64,000 nucleotides of DNA from Paratinospora sagittata (GCA_035771175.1 CM069599.1:33761562-33825561), one strand, 5' to 3'; positions 1-13,436 are shown, counted from the stretch's first letter. Program-made: numbers and translations. The notes: generated by a model not told the origin, from the sequence alone.

Positions 1-3000
1 CAAGTTTCTAGGTACTATAGACATTGTATTGAACTATTGATTAACAAACCATTTACAAGATTGTTACTAAGACATTGGTGAATGCCATTATAAAGTGTAT
101 ATTGTGCTATGATTTTACTGTGGATAAGGTTACACCATTATTTAGTGGATGTTGTTCAATCCTTTTACTGAGGATAAGGTTCCATCTGAGTACAAATTCC
201 AGTTTATATTTAAACTTATGAATTATTCAAAATACGGATAAATTTCTGCGTATTTTAATTCAGGTTTTCCTGGTTGGTTAAAACTACACTAGTTTTTCAT
301 ATTATGGCATGGTGGGCATTGTTTTAGACTTAAACACAAGGCACAAGCTGCTCGTTAGATAGCTACTTCTATTATGTTTTACTATTCTTTTATATGCCAT
401 ATCCATTGTTGTAATTCCTTTTAGTAGTGTTGGCCTATGTATCCAGTGGTTGCATACTGCTTCTACTTTCTCAATTTTAATGTTGTCTATTTAGGGATGG
501 TCAGTGCCCAGAGTACAGTGGTGAAGAGCAAGCTATATTTGCAGTTGGTCTGGCAAAAGCTAAGCCAGGAATTTTTGTTGAGGCCATCCAATATCTTTTA
601 GTCTTAGCAACTCCCATAGAGGTAGGAACACTTTTCATTTACCATGATCTTTCTCTCTCAAATTGCTTAATTATCATGACTTTTCTTTCTTATATTCCTT
701 TGAAGTGTTGATGTTCAGACTCGTTTTATTAAATTATTTTAGACTTGTGATCATTTAACCAAGTTAGAAATTTAGAATGAATTAAAATTGTGTGAGGATG
801 AGTTCTTCAGCAAGAATTTTTTTTTTTTTTCTGAAATCAGTTTATCACATTATTCATAGCCTAGTGAAAGGTGGTATTGTAGAATGTAGATGAAAATTAT
901 AACAAATGTGACTTGTAGACACCCTAATAATAATGTCCACAAGTGGGATCTTATTTTAGCATTATCAGTGAGCATTAATTGAGTTTTCTAGTTTCTATGA
1001 TACTGATTTTGACCATTACTGAAGAACGTTTTTGGTATAAATAGTTGATTCTGGTAGGTGTGTGTTGCACCGGAAGAGGCGACGGAACTGATCCATATGC
1101 TGAGGTTTCTCTACAGCCCCTGCCTGAGTACACTATCCCATCAGATGGGGTGACAATGACTTGTATCACATGTACAAGCAACGGTCAGATTTTCCTTGCT
1201 GGCCGTGATGGGCATGTCTATGAGATACAGTATACAACTGGCTCTGGCTGGCATAAGCGTTGCCGTAAAATATGCCTCACTGCAGGTTTGGGAAGTCTTG
1301 TTTCAAGGTATATTGTATTACTGGATGGTTCAGAGTTTTTATTACTACACTACAACATTAGGGTTCCTTTATGATTGTGGCCATAATTGATGAGCTTGGG
1401 GATGTTGTCTTGGTGTTCAGGTGGGTCGTACCAAATGTCTTTAGGTTTGGAACAGTTGATCCCATTGTTGAGATGATTGTGGATAATGAGAGGCACATTC
1501 TCTATGTACGAACTGAAGAAATGAAACTTCAGGTGTTTGATCTGGGAGCAAGTGGTGGTGGGTCACTTAAGAAAGTTGCAGAAGAGAGGAATTTAATCAA
1601 TCAGAGGGATTCACAATATGGAGGCAGACAGCCTGGTGGAACAAGAGCTGCTGCTCGAACTGGAAAAATATCTATAGTCTGCATCACGCCCTTGTCTACG
1701 GTTGAATCAAAGTGGCTACACCTCGTTGCTATCTTATCAGATGGTAGAAGAATGTACCTTTCCACCTCATCATCTGGTGGAAATAATGGAAGTCTTGGAG
1801 GTTTTGGTAGACTTAACCATTCTTATCAAAGGCCATGCTGTTTAAAAGTTGTAACAACTAGGCCTCCACCACCTCTGGGAGTTGGTGCTGGGGTTACCTT
1901 TGGATCCCTTGCTGGTAGGTCACAATCTGAGGATCTCTCATTAAAGATGGAGACAGCATATTATTCTGCTGGTACTGCCATCTTTTCGGACTCCTCACCC
2001 CCTACCATGTCCTCCCTTCTCATTGTGAACAAGGACACAAGCACGCAATCATCTCAAACAGGTAGTTTGGGGATGAGTGGGAGGAGTTCACGAGCATTAC
2101 GGGAGACTGTATCTTCTCTACCTGTTGAAGGTAGAATGCTTTTTGTGGCCGATGTTCTACCTCTGCCAGATACAGCAGAAATTGTGCAGTCACTTTATTC
2201 AGATTTGGAATTGTGTGGACTTGAAGAATCTGGAGAATCATGTGAGAGGGCATCGGCAAAACTCTGGGCAAGAGGTGAACTGGCAATTCAACATATATTA
2301 CCAAGAAAAAAGATTGTTGTATTCAGTACCATGGGTATGATGGAAGTAGTTTTCAACAGGCCAGTGGACATCCTGCAAAGATTATTAGAGTCCACTATTC
2401 CAAGATCAGTCGTGGAGGATTTTTTCAATCGTTTTGGAGCTGGAGAGGCTGCTGCAATGTGTTTGATGCTTGCAGCAAAGATAGTCCATACTGAAAATCC
2501 TATAAGCAATGCTGTCTCTGAGAAGGCTGCAGAAGCATTTGAGGACCCCAGATTGGTTGGCATGCCACAACTTGAAGGTAGCAGTGCATTGACTAACACC
2601 AGAACACCCCTTGGAGGCTTCAGCATGGGGCAAGTTGTTCAAGAAGCTGAGCCTGTGTTTTCTGGTGCTCATGAAGGGCTCTGTTTGTGTTCATCGCGAT
2701 TGCTTCTTCCTTTGTGGGAACTTCCTGTTATGATCCTCAAGGGAACTGCAGACTCTTCTGATGCTGGATTTGAAAATGGTGTAATTGTTTGCAGACTTTC
2801 TGTTGAGGCAATGCAAGTTCTTGAAAGCAAGATTCGTTCCTTGGAGCAGTTTTTGCGGTCCAGAAGAAACCAGAGGAGGGGTCTATATGGCCGTGTTGTA
2901 GGACTAGGAGATACAACTGGTTCCATTTTATATGGAACTGCATCTGATTTAGCAGTTAGTGACCGCAGCATGGTAAGAAACTTGTTTGGTTCTTACACTC

Positions 3001-6000
3001 AGAATGTTGAGTCAAGTGATGGTATATCCAGTAAAAGACCACGACTTCCATATAGTCCTGCAGAACTGGCTGCAATGGAGGTAAATTGATCTGATTTCTT
3101 GGCTGATAGTGGGCATGGAAATATTTTTAAACTTCTATTACTAATTCCTCTGGTTGTTCAACAGGTGAGAGCAATGGAGTGCATTAGGCAATTGCTTTTG
3201 CGGTCTGCTGAAGCACTCTTTTTACTTCAGCTTCTTTCTCAACATCATGTGACTCGCTTAATTCAGGGGTTTCTGTCTAATCTACGGCAGACAATAGTTC
3301 AGTTGACATTCCAGCAGCTAGTTTGTTCCGAGGAGGGTGACCAGCTTGCTACAAGGCTTATATCTGGACTCATGGAGGTAATTAATGTTTAGCTACACAA
3401 TCCTTCCTTCTAGAAAGGTCATTGAAAATCAGATGTGTTTGTGATCATGGTGCCAAATTCTTTTCTATTTTCTTTTGTTAGTCCCATATGGATTTATTGT
3501 TGCAGCGGACTTGTTCTATTTTAACATCGTTCTATGCATCGTGTATCTTCGGTACCAGTATTACACTGGTTCTGATGGCAGAGGAACAGTTGATGATATC
3601 AGTGGAAGACTACGCGAGGGTTGTCCAAGCTATTATAAGGAGACTGATTACAAGTTTTACCTAGCAGTGGAATGCCTTGAGAGAGCTGCAGTCACTGCTG
3701 ATGCTGAGGAGAAGGATAATCTTGCTAGAGAGGCATTCGATTTCTTAACTAAAATTCCAGAATCGGCAGATTTGACCACCATATGCAAACGGTTTGAAGA
3801 CTTAAGGTTGTCTTATTATCCCAAAAAATCATTATAATCTCTATGTTCCATCCTCCATTCATGATTCTTCACTTGATAGTCATCATAAATAGGCCTAGTT
3901 ACTTTGTTGCTTTGCAGATTTTATGAAGCAGTGGTTCGGTTGCCACTACAAAAGGCACAGGCCCTTGACCCTGCAGGAGATGCATTTAATGAACAAATAG
4001 ATGCTGGCATCCGAGAAAGTATACTAGCTCAGCGTAAGCAATGTTATGAGATAATTATCAGTGCTTTGCGAAATTTGAAGGGTGAAACTGGACAGAAGGA
4101 ACTAGGATCGCCCATTCGACCTACTGTTAAGCGTTCAGTCCTTGATAAGGCCACTAGGAATAGATACATACGTCAAATTGTGCAGCTTGGTGTACAGTCT
4201 CCTGACCGAGCATTCCATGAACACTTGTACCGAGCAATGATTGATCTGGGTCTTGAAAATGAATTACTGGAGTATGGAGGTCCTGATTTGGTGCCTTTCC
4301 TGCAGAATGCTGGCCAGCAACCAATTCATGAGGTCTTTTCAGCTTTTGATTCAACTTCAAATCTTTGAAATTCTTGTCACGGTTAATATCATTAGTCTTC
4401 AGATTGCTTGCTTGCTCATATGGGCACTCTTAATTATTTCATTCTCTAGAATGAGTGTCCGTGGATCTGAAGATTTTTTCGGGCTGAAACTACATGGATA
4501 AGATAGTGTATTTTGTTTATTTATTTCTGTTTTTGCATCTCAATAATTTTTAGTTTTTTGGTCTTTTTGGTAGATTCGTGCTGTTTCTGCTGTTACATCA
4601 GCATCCTCTCCCGTTGGACATTTGGGGGCACATGTTACTTCTTATCAAATGAAGTACTTGGACCTTCTGGCACGGTACTATGTCTTGAAGCGGCAGCATA
4701 TCCTTGCAGCTCATATATTGTTGAGACTGGCTGAAAGGCATGCTGCAGATTCTGAGGAGGTTCCTACACTAGAACAGAGGTATGCCATACAGTAATAACT
4801 TCTTCATTCGGTGTTCTTTAAAGATGATTGCAATCTGTTCTTTCTTTTCTATACTAGTGTCTTTCTATCTGTTTGTTGACATGCGCTATAACATATTCGT
4901 GTCTTCTTGCTGATACCAGGCGTCAATACCTAAGTAATGCTGTTCTACAAGCAAAAAATGCAAGCAACTATGATGGAGTGGCTGGATCAATGCGTGGTAC
5001 TTTTGATAATGGGTTGCTGGATTTGCTTGAAGGGAAGCTTGCTGTTCTTCGGTTTCAAATGAAGATCAAAGAAGAGCTGGATGCAATATCCTCAAGATCT
5101 GAAGGATCATCTGTGATGTCTGAATCCAGTTCAAGTGATCCTTCCCTTCAAAGGAACCTGGTTACGGATGCCAATCTTGCAAGCACTGCACGAGAAAAGG
5201 CCAAAGAGCTATCGTTAGACTTGAAGAGTATCACCCAATTGTACAATGAATATGCAGTTCCTTTTGAGCTTTGGGAGGTATGCCTTCTTCCATCTTCTCA
5301 ATTAGTAAAATTATCAAATACATCTGGAAATTATAGTTCTCTGTGTGTGTGTCAGTAAAGAGAGTCTATTCATTAAGATAGAAAATTACAAGATCACAGG
5401 GCCGAGATGATTTTCAGCCAACGAACCAAGGAAAACAAATGAGAAATGCTGGATGCAAAGAAAAAATAATGATTACTAAGAGACTGCTCCTCATACAGCA
5501 ATTACTGCAATTAACCATAAGGGAGTTTAGGTAGATCCCTTGGCCATCTGAGAACTCTGTTACAGGTCTCTGAATAATTAATCTAATAATTATATACATA
5601 CATAATAAATGAAAATAATAGGAAAATAAACAAGCAGAAAAAAATGAAAATAGAATTATAAATGGGAGAAGAAAAAGCCAATTGGCAAGTATCATAATGA
5701 GTAAAGGTCTCTCCAATTACACGTGCAACAGCTACAACATTATATAGAATGTAACAGTATAGATGTAATTGAAAATATGAAAAAGAAAGTCTAAAATAAG
5801 ACTTAAATTGATGCATAATATCCATCAATTAAATAAAAATACAGGAAATGGACCACCGACTGAATAAAGTTGTTGCAGGAAGTTCTAAGGAACTGCTGTA
5901 CCTTCTCATGGACTGAATATGTTGATTTACTTTTTATTATTAATACACGTTTTTTTCTTACAAAAAAAAAGTTTTTTTTTTTTTTTTGTAAAAATTGTAA

Positions 6001-7309
6001 AATTATTTTGGTTTGTGTCAAAAGCAGAAATCTTAACTTCATTCTCCTTTTTCAGATATGTCTGGAAATACTCTATTTTGCAAATTATTCAGGGGATGCT
6101 GACAGTAGTATAGTTAGAGAAACCTGGGCTAGACTGATTGATCAGGCTCTTTCAAGGGGAGGTATTGCTGAAGCTTGTTCTGTTCTGAAGAGAGTTGGGC
6201 CCCTTGTTTATCCTGGAGATGGAGCTGGTTTACCTTTAGACACTTTGTGTCTCCACCTAGAGAAGGCCGCGCTGGTATTGTGTTTTGACGTTTCGACTAT
6301 TGGTGTACAATTGATTTTGTTTTTCTATTGGAAGATAAAATTCTACCATAGCTTTGCTATAAGTATTCCGTGTGGTGGTCTGTTTTCAATTTGTGATATA
6401 CTATTCATTTTATGTTGATGATGTGCCTCTTTCTGTAGGAGCGATCTGTCTCAGGGGTTGAGCTTGTTGGAGATGAAGATGTAGCCAGGGCCCTTCTAGC
6501 AGCTTGTAGGGGTGCAGCTGAACCTGTATTGAGCACTTATGACCAATTGCTATCAAATGGAGCTATTTTGCCATCACCAAACCTCAGATTACGCCTTCTT
6601 CGCTCAGTTCTTGTGGTCCTTCGTGAATGGGCAATGACTGCATTAGCCCAAAGGATGGGTACAAGTGCAACTGGAGCATCCCTCATTCTAAGTGGCATGT
6701 TCCCGCTGGAGCAAACAGCTGTCCTTAATCAGGGGGTCCGAGATAAGATCGCCAGTGCAGCAAACAGGTAAATTTTTTTTCTTCCGGTCTTACCTTCACA
6801 TCTTTTGCTCAAAAATAGATTATTGGTATCCATTCTTTCCAGGCTACTACCGTCTCAGCTACCAATGGAATATTTTTAATCAGTTTTCATTTAAAAAAAA
6901 AAAAACAGAATGCAACCTTTTCTTAGGTACCTTATGTCCATTTTACGATGTTAATATATTACTAACTTCTCCTGGTCCTTTCTATTTTCTTGTATGTGCT
7001 AATGTTTATGAGGCAAAACTGTGGAAAAGAAGCTCAATCAGCTATCATTCCCTTAATTGATTGAGTTTAGATCTGTCGAAGTTTCCCTTCTTAAACTTTA
7101 ATATTATAACACGGAATGATCTTACTGCAATTACCTGTGGTTCTCATTAATCTCAATTTTCATTATTTTCAATGGAACCTGGTTCTGACAGGTATATGAC
7201 TGAGGTGCGGCGGTTAGCCCTGCCACAGAGCCAGACTGAGGCTGTGTACCAAGGTTTTCGGGAACTTGAAGAGTCACTTTTGAGCTCCTACTCATTGGAG
7301 AAATTTTGA
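1..7309 (+). CDS. NUP155: Nuclear pore protein NUP155, 5'-partial (11 exons in window)
   Basis: Non-FG scaffold nucleoporin of the inner ring of the nuclear pore (yeast Nup157/170 family): N-terminal beta-propeller, then a long alpha-solenoid. Exons I derive: 495-621, 1045-1307, 1421-3080, 3165-3377, 3559-3806, 3918-4332, 4574-4779, 4920-5277, 6056-6274, 6439-6767, 7192-7309. Each intron is GT-AG and every phase closes, giving 4156 nt and about 1384 residues ending in TGA at 7307-7309. The first visible exon opens in the propeller at DGQCPEYSGEEQA. Family landmarks are DGVTMTCITCTSNGQIF, AGRDGHVYEIQYTTGSGW, ESKWLHLVAILSDGRRMYLS, RSRRNQRRGLYG and GGPDLVPFLQNAG. Arabidopsis NUP155 has roughly 110 residues before this point, so the first exon or exons lie left of the window; bases 1-494 are intron. 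No frameshift or stop was seen. The coding frame is clearly conserved, so I am confident of both identity and function. Confidence 0.95.
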
Positions 7310-8183
7310 TTTCTGTTGTACATTACTTAAAGATGTAGGATTATATATCTTTCGTATCGAAATATATCCAATTCCAGTGATTCTGATGCTGGCTAGAATC
7401 AGTGGTTGGCAACTTCCTGAAGAATACTATCATTATCTAGGGAGATGACCGAGAAGGCACAGCATCAAGTAGAATTGAAAGTTAGATGATCTGTGTTATT
7501 GGACACCAAAGGTTTGGGAAGAGCCCATGTAAGAATTGCATATGTAAAAATAGAGAAATTACTGCAGTTCCTTCTGTTATTTTGACTTGCTTGTAACAGG
7601 AATTGTCACGTTTCTTCAATATTTAGCGGAATGCTTTGGTAAATTCAAGAACCTGTGTAAAATTTGCATAATAATGTGTTCTGAAAGGAACTTTATTCTG
7701 AATTTTAGAAAAATTTTGCAGGTTGGCAATCCCTTCAGACAATCAGACTTACACCAGAGCTGTGTTTTGTACTTTGTAGTCATCAACTGAGTTTACACAA
7801 TGCTGGCTAAACCTAACACTATTTTGGATCTCTATGGTGGTTGGTCCTGATCAGGTGTCTATTACCATGCATGCTCCATCATCTACCTTGAATAAAATAA
7901 TGCTTCCAAAAGCAAGAAAAACGTTTCCTTTCATGACTAACCTCCACGGTTCAATGCCAACCCAGTATTACTGGGTGTATTCACCTCAAGAAAGCATTTT
8001 TCCAACTGCATTAAGATCAGCTAAATAATATATGCAATGTTGTACAGGTGAAGATCCCATGGAACAAACCTGACTCAATTGGATAAATAAAAATACGTAC
8101 TTCCAGACAGCTACTGATATTTACAGCACAAATGATATTCAAAAGTACAATCACAACCATATTAGGGCTGCAACTGTCAGTGA
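7310..8183. other. Convergent intergenic region, NUP155 and GNAT 3' UTRs
   Basis: Short spacer between two tail-to-tail genes. It should hold the NUP155 3' UTR from the left and the GNAT 3' UTR from the right. AATAAAA-like signals occur on the + strand near 7890. I see no coding potential beyond short unconserved frames. Confidence 0.6.
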
Positions 8184-11100
8184 TCAGATGTTGCTGGAGA
8201 CATCGGTCCATAGTAGAAGCCTCCTGGGTCTGTCCAGAAACCTGGCCTGCCAAGCAGGTTCATCACTTTCATATATAAACTCACTCTTCATATACAGTCT
8301 CTTGGCTGGTTCATTGTCAACAGCTACATGTACATATAGATCAGTTATACCTGAACCAAAGAAGAAACCGGGAATATTAGGTTTTGGCTGTGTAATGAAG
8401 TTCAGACATAACATTCAATAATTCAAGTGGAAAACTACGACTACCACACATGCAAATACACATTGAACCACTACTCCAATCTTAGGCATGTTATGAGATT
8501 TGAAACCACAAATTCATAGCTTGCAAACTATGTGTCAAACCATTAAGTCAAGGGCTCAACCCTTCTAACGAGGCCCAGTTAGATGGCCTTCTGTTCTTGA
8601 AAGACTCGGGAATTCAAAAATAGTATTACATCTTCAAACATTTGTCAACTGCAACTCATGCTATCATGTCAAACATTTCCTAGAAGGGCAGGCCTCAGCT
8701 TAATGGTAGAGATTGCTCCATTAGACCTTAAAGTCATAAATTCGAATTTAGAATCCTCTCCAATGTGGAAGGAAAGCCATGAACATCATTCCTTCTTTAG
8801 ACCCCGCATTGGCGTAGCCTCATGTTTAGAGTATGCTCTTCTTATGGTTGTAAGTTATTTCCTAATACTTTTAACTTATAATGAAAAGATCGCATTGAAC
8901 AGGTGAAATAATGTTACATTTGTTTATAAGTCAGTAACTCTGGCTGACTTCTGTGCAATCAAGCGAACAGAATCACTCAAAACTAGAATAGTCGGCAACA
9001 GTGAGGAAAGTCAATTGGGATAAGAATGATCCTATGGAAGAACAGTTGGAAGGCCCATAACTGGGGCATTTAAAGGGCAATGTAGATTGAAGACTCTAAG
9101 AGCAATAATAAGATCAAAGGACAAAATGGATGGGAATGCATGACTTGTCCAAGTCCAAGGTACAAGAGCAATGGTGGTGGGCACCAAGACCATGACAGTG
9201 ACACCACAAGTTGAATCTGAGGGCTGCATACAGTCTCATGCCTAGACTCAGCAACAATGAATGTGGATAAGAAATCGACATAAAATCTAGGTGGGGTGGA
9301 CCCACACTAAAATAAATAATGTTTCATCTCATTATGAAGCTTTGGACATGGATAGAAGTTAAATTGCTTCATAGAATGTGGATATGGACCTGACTGAAAC
9401 AAATAATGCCTGAGATGGAGAGCTAGAAGTATCTGCCCTGTCACTGTCAGCATACAACTCATTTCATGCCTTGGCAGCACCAGCATAGATCAGATTATAT
9501 GTCATAACTCCTGTGGTGACCATGCAAAGTGTTCCTTCTAGATAAATGTTGGCCAAAACATAAAGATTAAATGGGAACTTGAAATTACTTCGTTTGAAGA
9601 AAGATGACAAGCTAATAAAATATCAATTGGAAAAAAATCACAATTCTAAAGATGATGACATTGTTTTGAAGTAGCTTCATGCCAAAGATATATTTACCAG
9701 CACATGAAAAGCTAAGCAAAATAAAGGGAACCTTCTTATTTCAGATTTGATTATTTTTCAGTTAAATACTGTTAACTGTTAACTGACCCCATGTACTTGG
9801 GAAAAGACTTAGTTGAGTTGAATTTAAATACAGTTAACTGTAACCTCTCCAAAAATCCACCATATGTTTTATTTTTTAATTTTATTTTCACTTTCCCATT
9901 TTCTAAATGACTGACTCAAATCACAAACATAAATATCTGAAGTTTTTTTAAAGAATTTTGAGCAAACATCCAAACAAAAGGAACAAACATGGTCAGCATT
10001 TTCAGGTCATGTAATTTCACAATGAGAACAATGAGAACAATGGTGAAATGACAGATGGTTACCCCATTCTTGAGCAACTTTCTTTGACTTGAGAACCAAT
10101 GAATGGGCTATACCATTTCTGTGCAGCTCCTTGGCAACACATACATTGCTCAAATATGCTCGTGCAATATCAGGTTCAATGCCCTGTTAAAAGTTAATAC
10201 CCAAGACAGATGAATGTATATGGCAATTTGTCTACTATTCATATCTATAATACACATAATGAAGAGCGGGCCTCGGTGCAAGGGTTGAGTTTGCTCCATT
10301 GTGACTTGGAGGTCACAGGTTTGAATATAAAAACAGCCTTTCCAATATGGGGCTAAGGCATCGTTCCTTCCCTAGACTCTGTAATGGCGAGAGCCTCATG
10401 CAATAAGTATGCCCTTCATCTATAATATACATAAAAGATTGACATTTCTATACGTACAAGACTGCTAATATATAAATAGACATTACTTGAATTTCCAAAG
10501 GAAAAAAATAACAAAGAACGAAACACAGTCACTACCTCACCGGTCTACAAGTAGATATTTTATTCTTAAACAATATTTCTATTTATACTAAATGCCTCAA
10601 GTCTCAAACACACACTATCTATGAGTTTCCTAAAAGCATATTGTTTCAATAATATTACTTCCTCAAAGATTGCATGAACCATGAATATTAGTAGTGAAGG
10701 TAAGCTGAAAAAAAGAAGAATTGTTCATGAAGTGAAAAATATGACTCTTTTTTTTGTCTACAAATACATGATTGACTTTTTTCTTCTACAAATAAGAGAA
10801 GAACAAGTCTCCTAAAAAAATAATAGAACAAGTCTGCTTTGGATGACGACTGAAATAGTCATTTCATGGGGTCATACAAATAGGATATTTCCTTTATCTA
10901 ATAAGCTGAAATCCTGAATCCATTATTATCAGAATTAGTATCAGATAAATAAAGCCATTAGCTTCTATGAGCAGTCAATACCTCAGGCCGCTTCCCGGTT
11001 ATCTCATCTGGAAGCCTTAGACACTGGTTGGCATCAAGGGATCCAATCACAACTCGCTCTTCTCCATTTCCAGAAAACTACAACAAATTGAATTGGATAA

Positions 11101-12657
11101 CTTGAAATAGTAAACAAGAAAATATATATATACATATATGTATGTATGTATGTGTGTGTATGCGTTGTGTGTGTGTGTGTATTATGTCTGTATGTATGTA
11201 TGATTTGAATGTTCACTGGGGCTTCTTCAAGAATTTGTGTATGATTTCAACAACCATCATAGCAAAATTTGGCAGGTTCAACTAGCTACAAAACATGAAA
11301 AGGGGTTTGGGGAGGGTGGGATTAGGATAGAGGGGGAGGCATGGGATTTTATTGAGCTGCACTCAAATACCCAACTTTATACCAGAATTTTTTCACAATA
11401 ACCACATGGATAACTTCATTTATCTCATTATATGGTAGAAAATATCTTGGAACATGCTAACTACAAAAAATGAGACTATAAGTGCAATTACCCAATTACA
11501 CATTCACGTGCATTGGATACGTCTTTACATATCTCAATAAGTGTAATAAATAATCCAAGGAATATGAAGATGTAGTTGCACATGTAGTTGCATTTTATAT
11601 AGTTAGATTAACATTTCCCAAATATCTTGATGAGATACATTTAGTGCACGAGTTATAAAATACTAGGCATCTATGGAGGAATAAAATAAACTATAATCTA
11701 TATCACATTTGAATGACTCAACAAACACTTAACAATGAATAAATAGCAGTGAGGCCCAAACCTTACAAACAGAACACAGATCATCAGAAAATTCCGGCAT
11801 CTTTGATAAAGGAAGGGTAGCATTTATACAAGAAACCCTTCTAAATCCTGCCCTCTTCCCAGCAACTCGTTCCTTAAGTGCCTCATACTCACGCTCAGCC
11901 AAGTACCTCTTATGATCCTAATAGAACTTGACAATGAATAAATCTCATCAGCATTATATAAAATTGTATAACAAAATGGTGCACTTCAAATTCAGTAATT
12001 TTCCATTTACCACTCATATTAGCAGCTGCCACAACCATCCATTTAATTCACAAACAACTTAGCCACTCCAACATGAAGATGTATGTTACAAACTCCAGAA
12101 GTACACAATAATAGAGAAAATCTTTGCTTTTGTTGTTTTTTTTGTTTTTTTTCCAACAAACCATAGACAAAAAACCAATTTTTTTTTCAAATTAATCCCT
12201 TAAAATTTAGAATACAAGAACAAAAAAAATCCCAAATGAAACCCAACAAGAAACCAAATAAAGCCCTAATTAAGGAACAAAAGAGAAATAAAGAAAAATG
12301 GATCAAAATGAAATCTTTACTCACATGGATGCCATAAGAGTCTTGTTTGCACTCGTAGAACGATCGTATACGAAGGCAAGCAGCAGCCCAGAGCTCATCC
12401 TCATAGAAAGCTTCTGCAATGCTCAAAGAGGACTTATCTAGGGTTAGGGCTTCGTGGGTGCACACCTGACAATTCACCACCAACTTCAACCGAGCTGGGT
12501 TTCTCTGATACAACAACAAGATATACGATTTGTTCCTGAAATCCGAGGAATCATGGAACAACGCCTTTTGATTTCGAAATCTGGTTCCGCCGATCAATTT
12601 GGGAAGAACGTTAGAAGAAGAAGAAGAAGAAGAACAAGAAGAAGAAATGAGCGCCAT
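8184..12657 (-). CDS. Plastid GCN5-related N-acetyltransferase (GNAT6/GNAT7-like)
   Basis: Acyl-CoA N-acyltransferase. Plant plastid GNATs acetylate protein N termini and lysines with acetyl-CoA. Exons on the minus strand: 12325-12657, 11762-11917, 10982-11077, 10063-10183, 8184-8350. Phases close, giving 873 nt and 290 aa. The start MALISSSCSSSSSSS is a Ser-rich, probable chloroplast transit peptide. It is followed by LWAAACLRIRSFYE, AEREYEALKERVAGKR and RVVIGSLDANQCLRLPDE. The acetyl-CoA loop region is SNVCVAKELHRNGIAHSLV, and the C-terminal core is GITDLYVHVAVDNEPAKRLY then EPAWQARFLDRPRRLLLW. The last part resembles Arabidopsis At2g06025/At4g28030 from memory. One oddity: the usual GF after the conserved Lys-Ser/Cys reads EF here (MKSEFIYE). 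Introns carry two SINEs and a TG/TATG microsatellite. Family assignment is strong; the exact paralogue is an inference. Confidence 0.88.
8685..8842 (+). mobile_element. tRNA-derived SINE (Au-like) in GNAT intron 4
   Basis: Starts with GGGCAGGCCTCAGCTTAATGG, with a box-A-like segment, then a box-B-like AAATTCGAATTTAGAA near 8735. The body has CCAATGTGGAAGG, and the 3' part reads ACCCCGCATTGGCGTAGCCTCATG and stops near GTATGCTCTTC. The same order of blocks is found in two other copies in this window, at 10264 and 17553. It resembles the plant Au SINE family, recalled from memory. Confidence 0.7.
10264..10419 (+). mobile_element. tRNA-derived SINE (Au-like), second copy in GNAT intron 4
   Basis: GAGCGGGCCTCGGTGCAAGGG at the 5' end, box B in AGGTCACAGGTTTGAATAT, then CCTTTCCAATATGGGGCTAAGG. 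The 3' end has CCTAGACTCTGTAATGGCGAGAGCCTCATG and finishes at GTATGCCCTTC. It aligns block by block with the copy at 8685-8842 in the same intron. Both are antisense to the host gene. Confidence 0.75.
11121..11205. repeat. Compound TA/TATG/TG microsatellite in GNAT intron 2
   Basis: Runs of (AT), (GTAT) and (GT) follow each other within about 85 bp of the intron between exons 3 and 2 of the GNAT gene. Likely length-polymorphic. Confidence 0.8.
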
Positions 12658-12701
12658 TCCTTAGTGTTCTTGTGGATAATCCTGTCTTCTTCGGCTCCAT
12701 T

Positions 12702-12709
12702 TATTTATA
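12702..12709 (-). promoter_or_regulatory. TATA box of the GNAT gene
   Basis: On the minus strand the sequence reads CTATAAATAA, 45-52 bp upstream of the ATG at 12657. A normal TATA-to-start distance would leave a leader of only about 20 nt. Confidence 0.5.
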
Positions 12710-13019
12710 GTTTACTGAATTCAGATTTGTGTTTTACAAACCACGGTGCTCTATGCGTTGTTGGACTGCCACGTTGATTAGTACTATACCAGTGAAATCT
12801 AATAGTAGGTTAAGCAGCAATTTTTATGATGGGCTTACGCACAGCAGGTTTCAACTTTTATTAGTGTTTGATTATTTCTATATTCCTTGGAAAGAGGTGT
12901 CCTTTACAATGTGAATGTTCAGAAAAAAAGAATAGTATAAAAAGAACAAGGAAAAAAAAAACACCATAATGCTTTTTTTTTTTTTTTCTAGTAATTTGTG
13001 TCGTATCTATGTCAGCTTA
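12710..13019. other. GNAT upstream region
   Basis: Upstream flank of the GNAT gene (minus strand). Nothing coding is recognised. It contains poly-A and poly-T tracts at about 12950-12990. Confidence 0.4.
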
Positions 13020-13436
13020 GGTGCCTCACAGATTAATTCACTTGAAATAAATATTTTTAAGGAGATATAATGACATCATACTCGATGGTGTATGAGCATT
13101 TACATAATCATGACATAAAGGCTTCATTCAAGACAAAAGTTATGATATCTCACTCTCCGTCAGTATACGTACATTACAGACTAATTCACTTGAAACAAGT
13201 ACCACTAAAGAAATATAATGACATTATACTCGATGGTGTATGAGCATTTACATAATCACGACAGAAGAGCTTCACTCTAGGTAAAAGTTATGTTATCCTA
13301 CTCTCCGTCAGTATACATATATCACAGACTAATTCACTTAAAACAAACACTACTAAAGAAATATAATGACATCATACTCGATGATATACGAACATTTACA
13401 TAATCATGACATAAAAACTTCACTCTAGGCAAAGAT
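13020..13436. repeat. 148-bp tandem repeat, about 2.8 copies
   Basis: Three head-to-tail units start at the motif CAGA(T/C)TAATTCACTT at 13029, 13177 and 13325, an exact 148-bp period. Each unit shares ATATAATGACAT(C/T)ATACTCGATG, then ATTTACATAATCA(T/C)GACA and ACTCTCCGTCAGTATAC. Copies differ by scattered substitutions, so the duplication is not recent. It lies between the GNAT promoter and the XBAT32 3' end. Confidence 0.9.

Noticed and set aside
3475..3558. Longer upstream reading of the NUP155 exon at 3559
   Set aside because: It is intron read-through; family homology starts at YYTGSDGRGTVDD directly after the CAG acceptor.
10063..10183. Suspected frameshift in GNAT exon 4
   Set aside because: Rereading the A-run on the minus strand (AAAGAAAGTT) shows the frame is intact and phases close with exon 5.
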